From the NCBI GenBank assembly GCA_017399885.1, contig JAFQAU010000186.1, positions 1 to 32,739 of the forward strand: a stretch of DNA of 32,739 bases, given 5' to 3'. A program made the translations under genes and the position numbers. This DNA is from Lachnospiraceae bacterium (GTDB lineage Bacteria > Bacillota > Clostridia > Lachnospirales > Lachnospiraceae). Below the pieces are notes generated by a model that was not told the origin of the DNA, ran no database searches, and saw only the letters and a program-made list of their open reading frames with translations. Position 1 is the first letter of the stretch, and each line of letters begins with the position of its first letter. Below are positions 26,530 to 32,739 of this stretch, in pieces.

Positions 26530-26623
26530 ATTTTCCCGGGGAGTCGCGTACGCGGCTGAGATGGCTTAGTGGCCGGACCCGTTTAACCTGATACGGTTCA
26601 TACCGTCGTAGGGAGTGAAAAAT
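26530..26623 (+). promoter_or_regulatory. TPP riboswitch (THI element)
   Basis: The conserved landmarks occur in order: GGGGAGTCG (26538-26546), CTGAGATGGC (26556-26565), GGACCCGTTTAACCTGAT (26575-26592), a P4 hairpin (ACGG/CCGT) and CGTAGGGAGTG (26607-26617). P1 can form between ATTTTC and GAAAAT. It senses thiamine pyrophosphate; when bound it should favour the terminator just downstream and switch off the transport genes. Confidence 0.95.
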
Positions 26624-26628
26624 GAGCG

Positions 26629-26683
26629 GAAGGCTTTTTTTTGATGCGGGTAATGGGAAAATCAAAAAGAAGCTTCTTTTTTT
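26629..26683 (+). terminator. riboswitch expression-platform terminator
   Basis: GAAGGCTTTTTTTTGAT (26629-26645) pairs with ATCAAAAAGAAGCTTC (26661-26676), followed by a T-rich run to 26683. It lies between the aptamer and the first gene. Confidence 0.75.
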
Positions 26684-26712
26684 ACTTAAAATATTGATTG
26701 GAGGAATAATAT

Positions 26713-27009
26713 ATGAATGCAAGTGTTGCAATCCAAGTGTTACCAGGTGTACAAGATGAAAACAAAGTAATTGAAATTGTAGATGCAGTAATTGATTATA
26801 TAAAATCAACCGGTTTAAGCTATTATGTAGGACCATGCGAAACTTCCATAGAAGGAGATTATGAGCAACTTATGGAGGTTGTGAAGAATTGTCAAATTGT
26901 GGCAGCTAAGGCAGGATGTAAGAGTATGAATACATATGTAAAGATTTCTTATAAACCGGAGGGAGAGGTGCTTACCATTGAGAAGAAGGTTTCAAAGCAT
27001 CACCAATAA
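26713..27009 (+). CDS. thiamine-binding protein, DUF77/YkoF-like
   Basis: A 98-residue protein of the MTH1187/YqgV/DUF77 family, ferredoxin-like folds that bind thiamine or related pyrimidines. Diagnostic stretches are ASVAIQVLPG, the helix VIDYIKSTGLSYYVGPCETS and IEGDYEQLMEVV. GGAGG supports the start. First gene after the TPP riboswitch, and overlapping the permease gene by 32 bp. It probably binds the transported precursor in the cytoplasm or at the transporter (inference). Confidence 0.88.
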   Translation: MNASVAIQVLPGVQDENKVIEIVDAVIDYIKSTGLSYYVGPCETSIEGDYEQLMEVVKNCQIVAAKAGCKSMNTYVKISYKPEGEVLTIEKKVSKHHQ

Positions 27010-27757
27010 ATTACCTGCAATTATTTCTATGGGAATTTTGCTGGCATTGTGGCATTTTCTTTGTATCACCAAAGTAGTGCCGGACTTTATGTTACCATCA
27101 CCAAAAGCTGTTGCCATTGCTTTTTATGAGGATTTAGATTTGATATTAGAACATGCAGGGGTAACGCTTACAGAAGCCTTTTATGGACTACTCATTGGGA
27201 TTTTATTTGCATTTGTCATAGCCACGGTTATGGAGCGTTGGAACGTAATGTATCAGGCATTTTATCCTATTATGATTGTTACACAGACCATACCAACCAT
27301 TGCCATAGCACCCTTATTGGTGCTATGGATGGGATTTGGCATGGAGCCAAAGGTTACATTGGTGGCAATAACCACATTTTTCCCTGTAGCAGTAGGACTT
27401 TTAGATGGATATAAAAGTGTAGATTGTGATTATATTCATTTAATGCGGTCTATGGGAGCCAGCAGGTATCGTATTTTTGTGAATGTTAAACTTCCGGGAG
27501 CATTGCCACATTTTTTTTCAGGGTTAAAGGTATCAACCTCATATGCTGTGGTAGGTGCAGTAATTTCTGAATGGCTTGGTGGGTTTGAAGGCTTGGGCGT
27601 ATATATGACAAGAGTAAAGAAAGCATATGCATTTGACAGAATGTTTGCAGTAATACTCTTTATTGTAGTGATAAGCTTACTTCTTATGTTGCTGGTAAAT
27701 TTGATGAAAACCATATGTATGCCATGGATTAGAATGGAAAAAAGGAGAGAAAAATGA
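26978..27757 (+). CDS. ABC transporter permease (ThiX-like)
   Basis: A 259-residue membrane permease of the SsuC/TauC/ThiX type. About six hydrophobic helices are visible, with the cytoplasmic coupling motif in LMRSMGASRYRIFVNVKLPG and the preceding ALPHFFSGLKVS. TTG 26978, with GGAGAGG 10 bases upstream, is the likely start, inside the end of the previous gene. It overlaps the next gene by 4 bp (ATGA). With its neighbours it should import thiamine or its pyrimidine moiety (HMP or formylaminopyrimidine); the substrate is inferred from the riboswitch. Confidence 0.9.
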   Translation: MRRRFQSITNKLPAIISMGILLALWHFLCITKVVPDFMLPSPKAVAIAFYEDLDLILEHAGVTLTEAFYGLLIGILFAFVIATVMERWNVMYQAFYPIMIVTQTIPTIAIAPLLVLWMGFGMEPKVTLVAITTFFPVAVGLLDGYKSVDCDYIHLMRSMGASRYRIFVNVKLPGALPHFFSGLKVSTSYAVVGAVISEWLGGFEGLGVYMTRVKKAYAFDRMFAVILFIVVISLLLMLLVNLMKTICMPWIRMEKRREK

Positions 27758-28782
27758 TAGATAAATTAAAAAAAATATGGGGCTTTGCATTATCTTTTGT
27801 AATGATTTGTGTTTTTTTGGGTGGATGTGGAGAAAAAACAAAGGAAAATGCAAAGAATAAAGATGCACTATATGAAATAACACTTTGTTTGGATTGGACT
27901 CCCAATACCAATCACACAGGGTTTTATGTAGCAGAGGCAATGGGATATTATGAAGAAGCAGGAATTGATATATCCATTGTACAGCCGCCTGAAAATGGTG
28001 CAACACAGTGTTGTGCATCAGGCAAGGCACAGTTTGCCATTGATGCGCAGGATACCATTGCAGCAGTCTTTGATAGGGAGGAACCCCTTGGAGTAACAGC
28101 TGTGGGTGCCATATTACAACATAATACTTCTGGTATTATGTCTAGAGCAGGAGAAGGAATGGATTCCCCAAAAGGGTTAGAAGGAAAAACCTATGCAACC
28201 TGGGATTCTCCAGTCGAGCTTGCGATGATGGAGTATGCCATAAAAAATGATGGTGGAGATTTTAGCAAGGTTACCTTGATTCCTAATGCCATTACAAACG
28301 AACCATTAGCATTGCGAGAAAAACAAACAGATGCAGTTTGGGTATTTTATGGATGGTCAGGGATAAATGCTCAATTAGAAGGAGTAGAGTGCGATTATTG
28401 GTATTTTAAAGATATGGATAAGGCATTAGATTACTATACACCTATTATCATTGGAAATAATACATTTTTAGATGAAAATCCAGAAATTGCAAAAGCTTTT
28501 ATGGAAGCAACGAAAAAAGGTTATGAATATGCGGTGGAAAATCCAAAAGAGGCAGCAAAAATGTTGTTGGATGGAGATAGTACCGGTGCGTTAAGGGCAA
28601 ATGAGGAATTGGTATACAAGAGTCAGGAATGGGTGTCAAAGCAATATGTAGATGATGCAAAATCATTTGGAATGATTGATGAGGAAAGATGGAATGGATT
28701 CTACACATGGCTGTATGACAATGGTCTTACTACGAAGAATTTAACAGGTGTGGGATTTACCAATGAATTTTTGGTAGATTAG
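27754..28782 (+). CDS. substrate-binding lipoprotein (ThiY/NMT1-like)
   Basis: A 342-residue extracellular binding protein. Signal peptide with lipobox FLGGC (Cys25), then the NMT1/THI5-like fold: ITLCLDWTPNTNHTGFYVAE (about 47-66), YYEEAGIDISIVQPPENGAT and FAIDAQDTIAA. The sequence QCCASGKAQ has a Cys pair where relatives often have V-A-S-G-K. ThiY proteins bind formylaminopyrimidine or HMP. Start codon overlaps the permease stop. A complete frame. Confidence 0.9.
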   Translation: MIDKLKKIWGFALSFVMICVFLGGCGEKTKENAKNKDALYEITLCLDWTPNTNHTGFYVAEAMGYYEEAGIDISIVQPPENGATQCCASGKAQFAIDAQDTIAAVFDREEPLGVTAVGAILQHNTSGIMSRAGEGMDSPKGLEGKTYATWDSPVELAMMEYAIKNDGGDFSKVTLIPNAITNEPLALREKQTDAVWVFYGWSGINAQLEGVECDYWYFKDMDKALDYYTPIIIGNNTFLDENPEIAKAFMEATKKGYEYAVENPKEAAKMLLDGDSTGALRANEELVYKSQEWVSKQYVDDAKSFGMIDEERWNGFYTWLYDNGLTTKNLTGVGFTNEFLVD

Positions 28783-28792
28783 GAGCAAGCAG

Positions 28793-29539
28793 ATGATAGT
28801 ATTAAAGGCTGAAAATATTACCAAAGCATATGATGGTGTGAAAGTAATTCATAATATAAATATGCATTTAAAAAAAGGGGAAATTGTTTCTCTTCTTGGA
28901 GTCAGTGGTGTAGGAAAGACTACGTTATTTCATATACTCTCAGGACTTTTTGAACCAGATGAAGGAAGGGTAATGCTCAATGGAGAAGATATCACAGGAA
29001 AGTCAGGAAAAATAAGCTATATGCAACAAAAGGATTTACTGCTTCCCCATAAAAAAATAATTGATAATGTGTCAATGCCATGTGTCATAAAAGGCATGAA
29101 GAAGAAAGAAGCTAGAAAGAAGGTAGAACTATTGTTTCGGCAATTTGGATTAGAAGGATGTGAATATAAATATCCAAGCCAATTGTCCGGAGGAATGAGA
29201 CAAAGGGCAGCATTTCTTCGCACATATGTTTCATCTAATGGGGTGGCGCTTTTAGACGAACCCTTTAGCGCACTTGACACATTAACAAAATCTTCTATGC
29301 ATAAATGGTACTTGAATATGATGGATCAAATTGAAATGGGTACATTATTTATTACACACGATATTCATGAAGCAATACATTTGTCTGATAGAATATATGT
29401 GTTAGGGGGAAAGCCGGGGATAATAAAAGGAGAGATATGCATAGAGCAGGAAAAGCCAAGAAAGGAAGAATTTGAATTTTCAAAAGAATATGCAGAATAT
29501 AAGAGGCAGATCGTAGACGCACTTACAGCGCAAGCCTAA
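28793..29539 (+). CDS. ABC transporter ATPase (ThiZ-like)
   Basis: A 248-residue nucleotide-binding subunit. Walker A GVSGVGKTT (about 37-45), Q-loop SYMQQKDLLLPHKKI, signature LSGGMRQRAAFLRTY, Walker B VALLDEPFSALD and switch His in LFITHDIHEA are all intact. RBS TAGGAG. Last gene of the TPP-regulated operon, energising uptake through the adjacent permease. No clear terminator follows. Confidence 0.93.
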   Translation: MIVLKAENITKAYDGVKVIHNINMHLKKGEIVSLLGVSGVGKTTLFHILSGLFEPDEGRVMLNGEDITGKSGKISYMQQKDLLLPHKKIIDNVSMPCVIKGMKKKEARKKVELLFRQFGLEGCEYKYPSQLSGGMRQRAAFLRTYVSSNGVALLDEPFSALDTLTKSSMHKWYLNMMDQIEMGTLFITHDIHEAIHLSDRIYVLGGKPGIIKGEICIEQEKPRKEEFEFSKEYAEYKRQIVDALTAQA

Positions 29540-29646
29540 TATCTGATTACGAAATTCACGAAATGACATTGTGGGCTAAACTCTTATAATTGGTTTGATT
29601 ATGATAGGGAAATATGGGACATACTTATGTTGGGGTGATCACATAT

Positions 29647-29805
29647 ATGAAACAAAATTATGATAAAAAGGAACAACAAAAACAGAATGCCATGGAGAGC
29701 AATCAAAAATTTAATTCCATTACACAAAAAACAAAACCAGAAAACCAAAATCAGGAGCATAATGTACGAAAAGAAGGGATTGCACCCATAAATCAGAAGA
29801 GATAG
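29647..29805 (+). CDS. 52-residue hydrophilic protein, unknown
   Basis: MKQNYDKKEQQKQNAMESNQ and on: rich in Lys, Gln, Asn and Glu with no hydrophobic core, so probably disordered. The composition recalls small spore proteins, but no motif confirms it. The start is preceded by GGGGTGA at about 9 bases. A perfect terminator overlaps the stop codon, which supports a real transcription unit. Confidence 0.5.
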   Translation: MKQNYDKKEQQKQNAMESNQKFNSITQKTKPENQNQEHNVRKEGIAPINQKR

Positions 29806-29826
29806 CACACTTGTGCTATCTTTTTT
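29800..29826 (+). terminator. intrinsic terminator
   Basis: AGATAGCAC (29800-29808) and GTGCTATCT (29813-29821), perfect 9-bp stem, ACTT loop, then T6. Confidence 0.93.
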
Positions 29827-30153
29827 CTTTGTATTTGCGTATTTTACATCACGCAGAATAAAGAAAGTGCAGGTAAGGGAATTGATTATAGAATAGAGAA
29901 GCGTATTTACTGAAATTCTGCACATTTTAAGAACTGGCGTATAGTTTGATCGCAGGTGTCAAGCTTGCGGGTGAACAGTAACGAACTGTTATGGCTACAA
30001 TTGATAATATAGGATTAAGGCTTGTGATATTCATAAAAATTTGGTAAAGTATTATGGTTGTATTTTTAATTCTATAATGATTGAGATGTAAAAAATCAAA
30101 GGTGCTTTTTACATTCCAATCCTGTAATGAGTAAAATAGGAGTTTTAGATTTT
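29827..30153. other. intergenic stretch with small hairpins, no gene
   Basis: No credible gene. Two adjacent short hairpins lie at about 29951-29969 (CGCAGG...CTTGCG) and 29978-29994 (AACAGT/ACTGTT). A TATAAT at 30073-30078 may be the -10 of the next gene, but no good -35 is seen. Possibly a small structured RNA or a long leader; the evidence is thin. Confidence 0.4.
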
Positions 30154-31290
30154 ATGAAGAAAAAAAATATAGGGAAAATCTTTATCATTGCTTTTGTGAA
30201 ATCCTGCCTATGTGTTTGTGTGTGTTTGCTGGTAGGCTTTATAAGCTATAGTATTTCCAAAAATTATTACGAAAGTAAAGGTAATATACCGGTTGACAGC
30301 AAATTAAGCGAATATATAACGGAAATAGAACCAGATGGAAAAGCGGAAACCGTTTCAAAAAATTTGATTTTGGCAGTGGACGAAGATACGCAGAAGATTA
30401 AGCATATTTTGATAGAGATTTTTAACAGCAATACGGGAAATTTAGATTATATAACCATACCAAACAATACAGAATTTACCAGTTCCTATGAATTATATAA
30501 AAAGCTGGCAACTGCAAATGGAGAGATTCCGCAGATTATTCGATTAAAAAGGATTCATAAGTATTTTCAGAACGAAAATTTATATCAATGTGCTACTTTG
30601 TTGCTAGAGGATTTGTTGGATATGTCCTTTAGCTATTATACAGTAATTCCTAATAATGTGTACAAGGAGATGTTTCAATCTGAAAAGGGAAGTGGTACCC
30701 AGATTTGGACAGACTCGTACTACGAACAGATGAAAGCTTTAACTACTGTGCAGGATTTTGAAGAATTTTGGGATAAGTACTACGAGAAAGTGCAATCCAA
30801 TCTCTTGGTAACAGATAAATATAAATATACTGCCGCCTATCAAATGGGAGGAGCAAAACAGGTAGCCTTCTATCTTGCAAGTGGGGAGACAGAGGATAAG
30901 GTATTTCACATAATGGTAGAAGAGACAAACTCTTTAATAAATAAACTATTAAAAAATAGTGCTTATACGGAGGAAAGCTTAGAATCCTTAAAAGAAACAG
31001 AAGAGATAAAGGAAACCTCTGTAGGATTGGTAATAGAAATTTTTAATAGTACCAAAATAGAAGGACTGGCATCCTCTTATCAGACAAAGCTTATGGAAAA
31101 AGGCTTAAATGTGGTAAATATAGGAAATTACACAGATGGCACTCTGGAAAATACCAAGATCATAGTGAGAAAGGCAGGATACGGAAATGATTTATTAGCG
31201 TATTTCCCTGAAGCAGAAATAGAGGTAGGAGAATTAAGAAAAGACATAGATATTCGGATTGTTTTAGGAAGTGATGCAGGACCAAGTTAA
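30154..31290 (+). CDS. membrane-anchored LytR_C-domain protein
   Basis: A 378-residue protein from ATG 30154 (GGAG about 12 bases upstream); ATG 30127 lacks an RBS. A short basic N-terminus and one membrane helix (about 7-32, IFIIAFVKSCLCVCVCLLVG) put the rest outside. The middle (about 55-270) resembles an LCP (LytR-CpsA-Psr)-like domain but without obvious catalytic arginines. The C-terminus (about 290-375) fits the LytR_C domain: VGLVIEIFNSTKIEGLASSY, VVNIGNYTDG, and a final RIVLGSDA. Likely linked to cell-wall polymer handling. Its own terminator follows immediately. Confidence 0.75.
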   Translation: MKKKNIGKIFIIAFVKSCLCVCVCLLVGFISYSISKNYYESKGNIPVDSKLSEYITEIEPDGKAETVSKNLILAVDEDTQKIKHILIEIFNSNTGNLDYITIPNNTEFTSSYELYKKLATANGEIPQIIRLKRIHKYFQNENLYQCATLLLEDLLDMSFSYYTVIPNNVYKEMFQSEKGSGTQIWTDSYYEQMKALTTVQDFEEFWDKYYEKVQSNLLVTDKYKYTAAYQMGGAKQVAFYLASGETEDKVFHIMVEETNSLINKLLKNSAYTEESLESLKETEEIKETSVGLVIEIFNSTKIEGLASSYQTKLMEKGLNVVNIGNYTDGTLENTKIIVRKAGYGNDLLAYFPEAEIEVGELRKDIDIRIVLGSDAGPS

Positions 31291-31330
31291 AAAAGAGAAC
31301 AAGTTCACCAGTGGGCTTGTTCTCTTTTTT
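31289..31330 (+). terminator. intrinsic terminator
   Basis: A perfect 15-bp inverted repeat (31289-31303 AAAAAAGAGAACAAG, 31316-31330 CTTGTTCTCTTTTTT) overlapping the preceding stop codon. Confidence 0.95.
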
Positions 31331-31332
31331 GT

Positions 31333-31465
31333 TTTATAGGATTAGGGTGTCAAAAGCTTGTGTTTGTCTGGCACGGACACCATCTGCAAATTGTTATCTT
31401 ATTGTTGTGCAATTTGACAAGTGCAATTTAGGTTATGTGCTTTTGACACCCTAATCTTTATAGGA
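31333..31465. mobile_element. MITE-like inverted-repeat element with 9-bp direct repeats
   Basis: A perfect 18-bp terminal inverted repeat (31340-31357 GATTAGGGTGTCAAAAGC, 31439-31456 its reverse complement). Just outside, TTTATAGGA occurs on both sides (31333-31341 and 31457-31465), like a target-site duplication. About 115 bp, no gene inside. The interior has a further CAAATTG/CAATTTG stem. The target seems to have been the CTTTATAGGA palindrome, whose intact copy follows. Confidence 0.65.
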
Positions 31466-31481
31466 AAGTTCGTCCTATAAA
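31457..31481. repeat. CTTTATAGGA palindrome (full copy)
   Basis: TTTATAGGA (31457-31465) and TCCTATAAA (31473-31481) around AAGTTCG. Identical to the copy at 22498-22524 apart from one loop base. A half copy occurs at 32673-32682. Confidence 0.8.
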
Positions 31482-31503
31482 AAAAAACGCTCTGCGAGGA
31501 TGC

Positions 31504-31609
31504 GCACGAATTTGTTTGGAAGATGTACTGCGTACCAAATTCGGTGCGGCAAAGCGTGCAAGCACATTGGGAAAGTGTAATGTCGCGGTGCGTGCTTGTA
31601 CGCTTTTTT
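31504..31609 (+). other. two-hairpin structured segment ending in a terminator
   Basis: Hairpin A: GCACGAATTTG (31504-31514) with CAAATTCGGTGC (31536-31547), one bulge. Hairpin B: GCGTGCAAGCAC (31554-31565) with GTGCTTGTACGC (31592-31603), one G-U pair, followed by T6. This segment is much richer in GC than its surroundings. It may be a small non-coding RNA or the 3' end of a lost transcript. No promoter was identified directly upstream. Confidence 0.5.
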
Positions 31610-31739
31610 CCTTGGTGGAAAATTTTTAAATTATAGAAACAGAGTTTTAAAGGAAACGTAATACCTATTATTTATAATTATGTTAAAATGACTGTACAGA
31701 TAATCAAGTATGATATTAGGCCTGGAAGTGATGTTGTAT

Positions 31740-31776
31740 TTTACATATTTGCTGGATAACCTGTATAATCCAGCAA
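31740..31776 (+). promoter_or_regulatory. promoter with overlapping inverted repeat
   Basis: TTTACA (31740-31745), 18 bp, TATAAT (31764-31769). The perfect inverted repeat TTGCTGGAT (31749-31757)/ATCCAGCAA (31768-31776) overlaps the spacer and the -10, so a repressor could act here. About 105 bp before the next gene. Confidence 0.6.
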
Positions 31777-31880
31777 TAATTTAGCTGGGTGGCTAAACGT
31801 TTACTAATTTGAAGGTTCTCTTGGTGTTACATAGAGAGGGAAGTTTACCGTACATAGAATTTTAAGAAAGAGTGAGGAAT

Positions 31881-32633
31881 ATGAGTGAGAAGATAAAGGT
31901 ATTGAAATATATGGTAGAGCTTCTTGCAATAGAGTCCTGGGATGATAGGATAGAAGAAATTTGTCAGCAGGAACAGATGAAATCAGTGCTTTTTTTATCG
32001 AAGGCAATTTTAGAACAGGCAATGATGTCAGAGAATTATAGAGATAAAATACAAGAATTTAATCTGCTGTTGCCAGGGGAAGAAGACATATTAGGAAGAA
32101 AGAGTATTTTATTTTGTGAAAAACATCACCTTCAATTTGAAGAAAAATTTTTAAAAAGCATGCTACAGGGTTTTCAGGAAAGAGGAAGAAGTATTTATAT
32201 CATTGGTGATGATTACAAAAAGATTGAGATGTTCAAACAATATTGTAAAGAAAGTTATGTTGAGCTAAAGATTACAGGGGTATTTGTTGGTACGCAACAT
32301 ATGGATGATGAAGTTTTATTAAATGATATAAATGTTACCTGTCCGGATATAATTTTAGTTGCAATTGCGCCGCAATTCCAAGAAAATTGGATATTATCAA
32401 ATGTAGACAAATTAAATGGAAAAGTTTGTATTGGTGCCAACATATTAGTGGAGAGATTGTTGGAAAGCTATAAAGAAGAGTTGGGAGGGGAAGAAGAACT
32501 TAAGTTTTACCGTAAACTAAAACAAATGAAAAGGAGGTTCATAAATAAATGGAAAAGGAAGGTATTTCTCTCAGAATATGAACGTTACATGGAGCAAATA
32601 GAGGGACAGGGGATTATAAATGAAAAGGGATAA
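31881..32633 (+). CDS. divergent WecG/TagA-like protein
   Basis: A 250-residue protein from ATG 31881 (AGTGAGG upstream; GTG 31872 is weaker). Residues about 60-200 follow the WecG/TagA/CpsF glycosyltransferase fold: LLLPGEEDILG, the nucleotide-sugar-type strand GRSIYIIGDDYKK, CPDIILVAIAPQFQENWI and VCIGANILVERL. The hallmark residues are altered: the usual P-(K/R)-Q-E-x-W-I reads PQFQENWI, and the early catalytic Asp-Gly motif is not recognisable. A basic C-terminal helix (about 210-235) could bind membrane, as in TagA. It may be a non-catalytic relative or a wall-teichoic-acid-type enzyme of unusual specificity. Confidence 0.65.
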   Translation: MSEKIKVLKYMVELLAIESWDDRIEEICQQEQMKSVLFLSKAILEQAMMSENYRDKIQEFNLLLPGEEDILGRKSILFCEKHHLQFEEKFLKSMLQGFQERGRSIYIIGDDYKKIEMFKQYCKESYVELKITGVFVGTQHMDDEVLLNDINVTCPDIILVAIAPQFQENWILSNVDKLNGKVCIGANILVERLLESYKEELGGEEELKFYRKLKQMKRRFINKWKRKVFLSEYERYMEQIEGQGIINEKG

Positions 32634-32635
32634 GG

Positions 32636-32672
32636 AAAAGGACGCTTCTATGGTGAGGAAGGGTCTTTTTTT
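32636..32672 (+). terminator. probable intrinsic terminator
   Basis: AAAAGGACGCTTC pairs imperfectly with GAAGGGTCTTTT, followed by T, just after the preceding stop codon. The half copy CTTTATAGGA (32673-32682) follows. Confidence 0.6.
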
Positions 32673-32739
32673 CTTTATAGGAAGTTTTATGTTACTGGGC
32701 ACCTTGAAATAGTGATAATAACACACATAATGCATACAA

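Noticed and set aside
29951..29994. Small structured RNA between 29827 and 30153
   Set aside because: Stems are only 5-6 bp, with no convincing promoter or terminator.

Overview
The window is AT-rich DNA from a low-GC Firmicute, most likely a gut Lachnospiraceae (Roseburia/Agathobacter-like). That placement is an inference from gene families: a clostridial rumA tail, a CptN-type toxin close to the Eubacterium rectale family, a Lachnospiraceae-type S8 peptidase, and large serine recombinases. No rRNA, tRNA or CRISPR array was seen.

Region 1 (1-11145) is accessory DNA. An IS1182-like insertion sequence (4-1745) lies just upstream of a large serine recombinase (1777-3480). About 110 bp downstream is a decayed 3' end of rumA/rlmD (23S rRNA uracil methyltransferase), so the recombinase probably marks the end of an element that integrated in rumA. 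Next come an HTH protein of unknown role (4067-5521), a small membrane protein, a divergent XRE-regulator/lipoprotein pair sharing a 14-bp inverted-repeat operator, and two RNA-based toxin-antitoxin loci. The first (7571-7945) has the layout of a type I Fst/par locus: convergent RNAs, a shared bidirectional terminator and matching repeats at both 5' ends. The second (8791-9409) is a type III CptIN locus: two 45-nt pseudoknot repeats, a terminator, then a CptN/ToxN toxin. An AAA-ATPase/PD-(D/E)XK protein closes the region.

Region 2 (11252-14180) looks chromosomal: trxA-trxB, an IS3-family remnant, a DUF4230 membrane protein with a 27-residue membrane peptide gene behind it, and a repeat-rich intergenic stretch.

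Region 3 is the main find. A subtilisin-like S8 peptidase gene (from 14232) runs normally past its catalytic Ser and then stops matching the family at 15888. Its missing 51-codon C-terminus lies in frame at 26189-26344. The 10.3 kb between carries a complete F1Fo-ATP synthase operon (atpB-E-F-A-G-D-C) followed by three large serine recombinase genes. The element ends form inverted 9-bp arms (CTGGTGTTA / TAACACCAG) that would make a near-perfect palindromic attP. All three recombinase genes are damaged, so the cargo looks stranded. The ATP synthase is unusual: there is no separate delta gene, a delta C-terminal domain is fused to the N-terminus of alpha, and the c subunit has a signal peptide and an acidic linker.

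Region 4 (26479-29539) is a TPP-riboswitch-controlled thiamine/pyrimidine uptake operon: a thiamine-binding DUF77 protein, a permease, a substrate-binding lipoprotein and an ATPase.

Region 5 (29540-32739) holds a small hydrophilic protein gene, a membrane-anchored LytR_C-domain protein, a MITE-like inverted-repeat element, a structured intergenic segment, and a divergent WecG/TagA-like protein. A short palindrome built on CTTTATAGGA recurs in full, diverged or half form about five times across the window.
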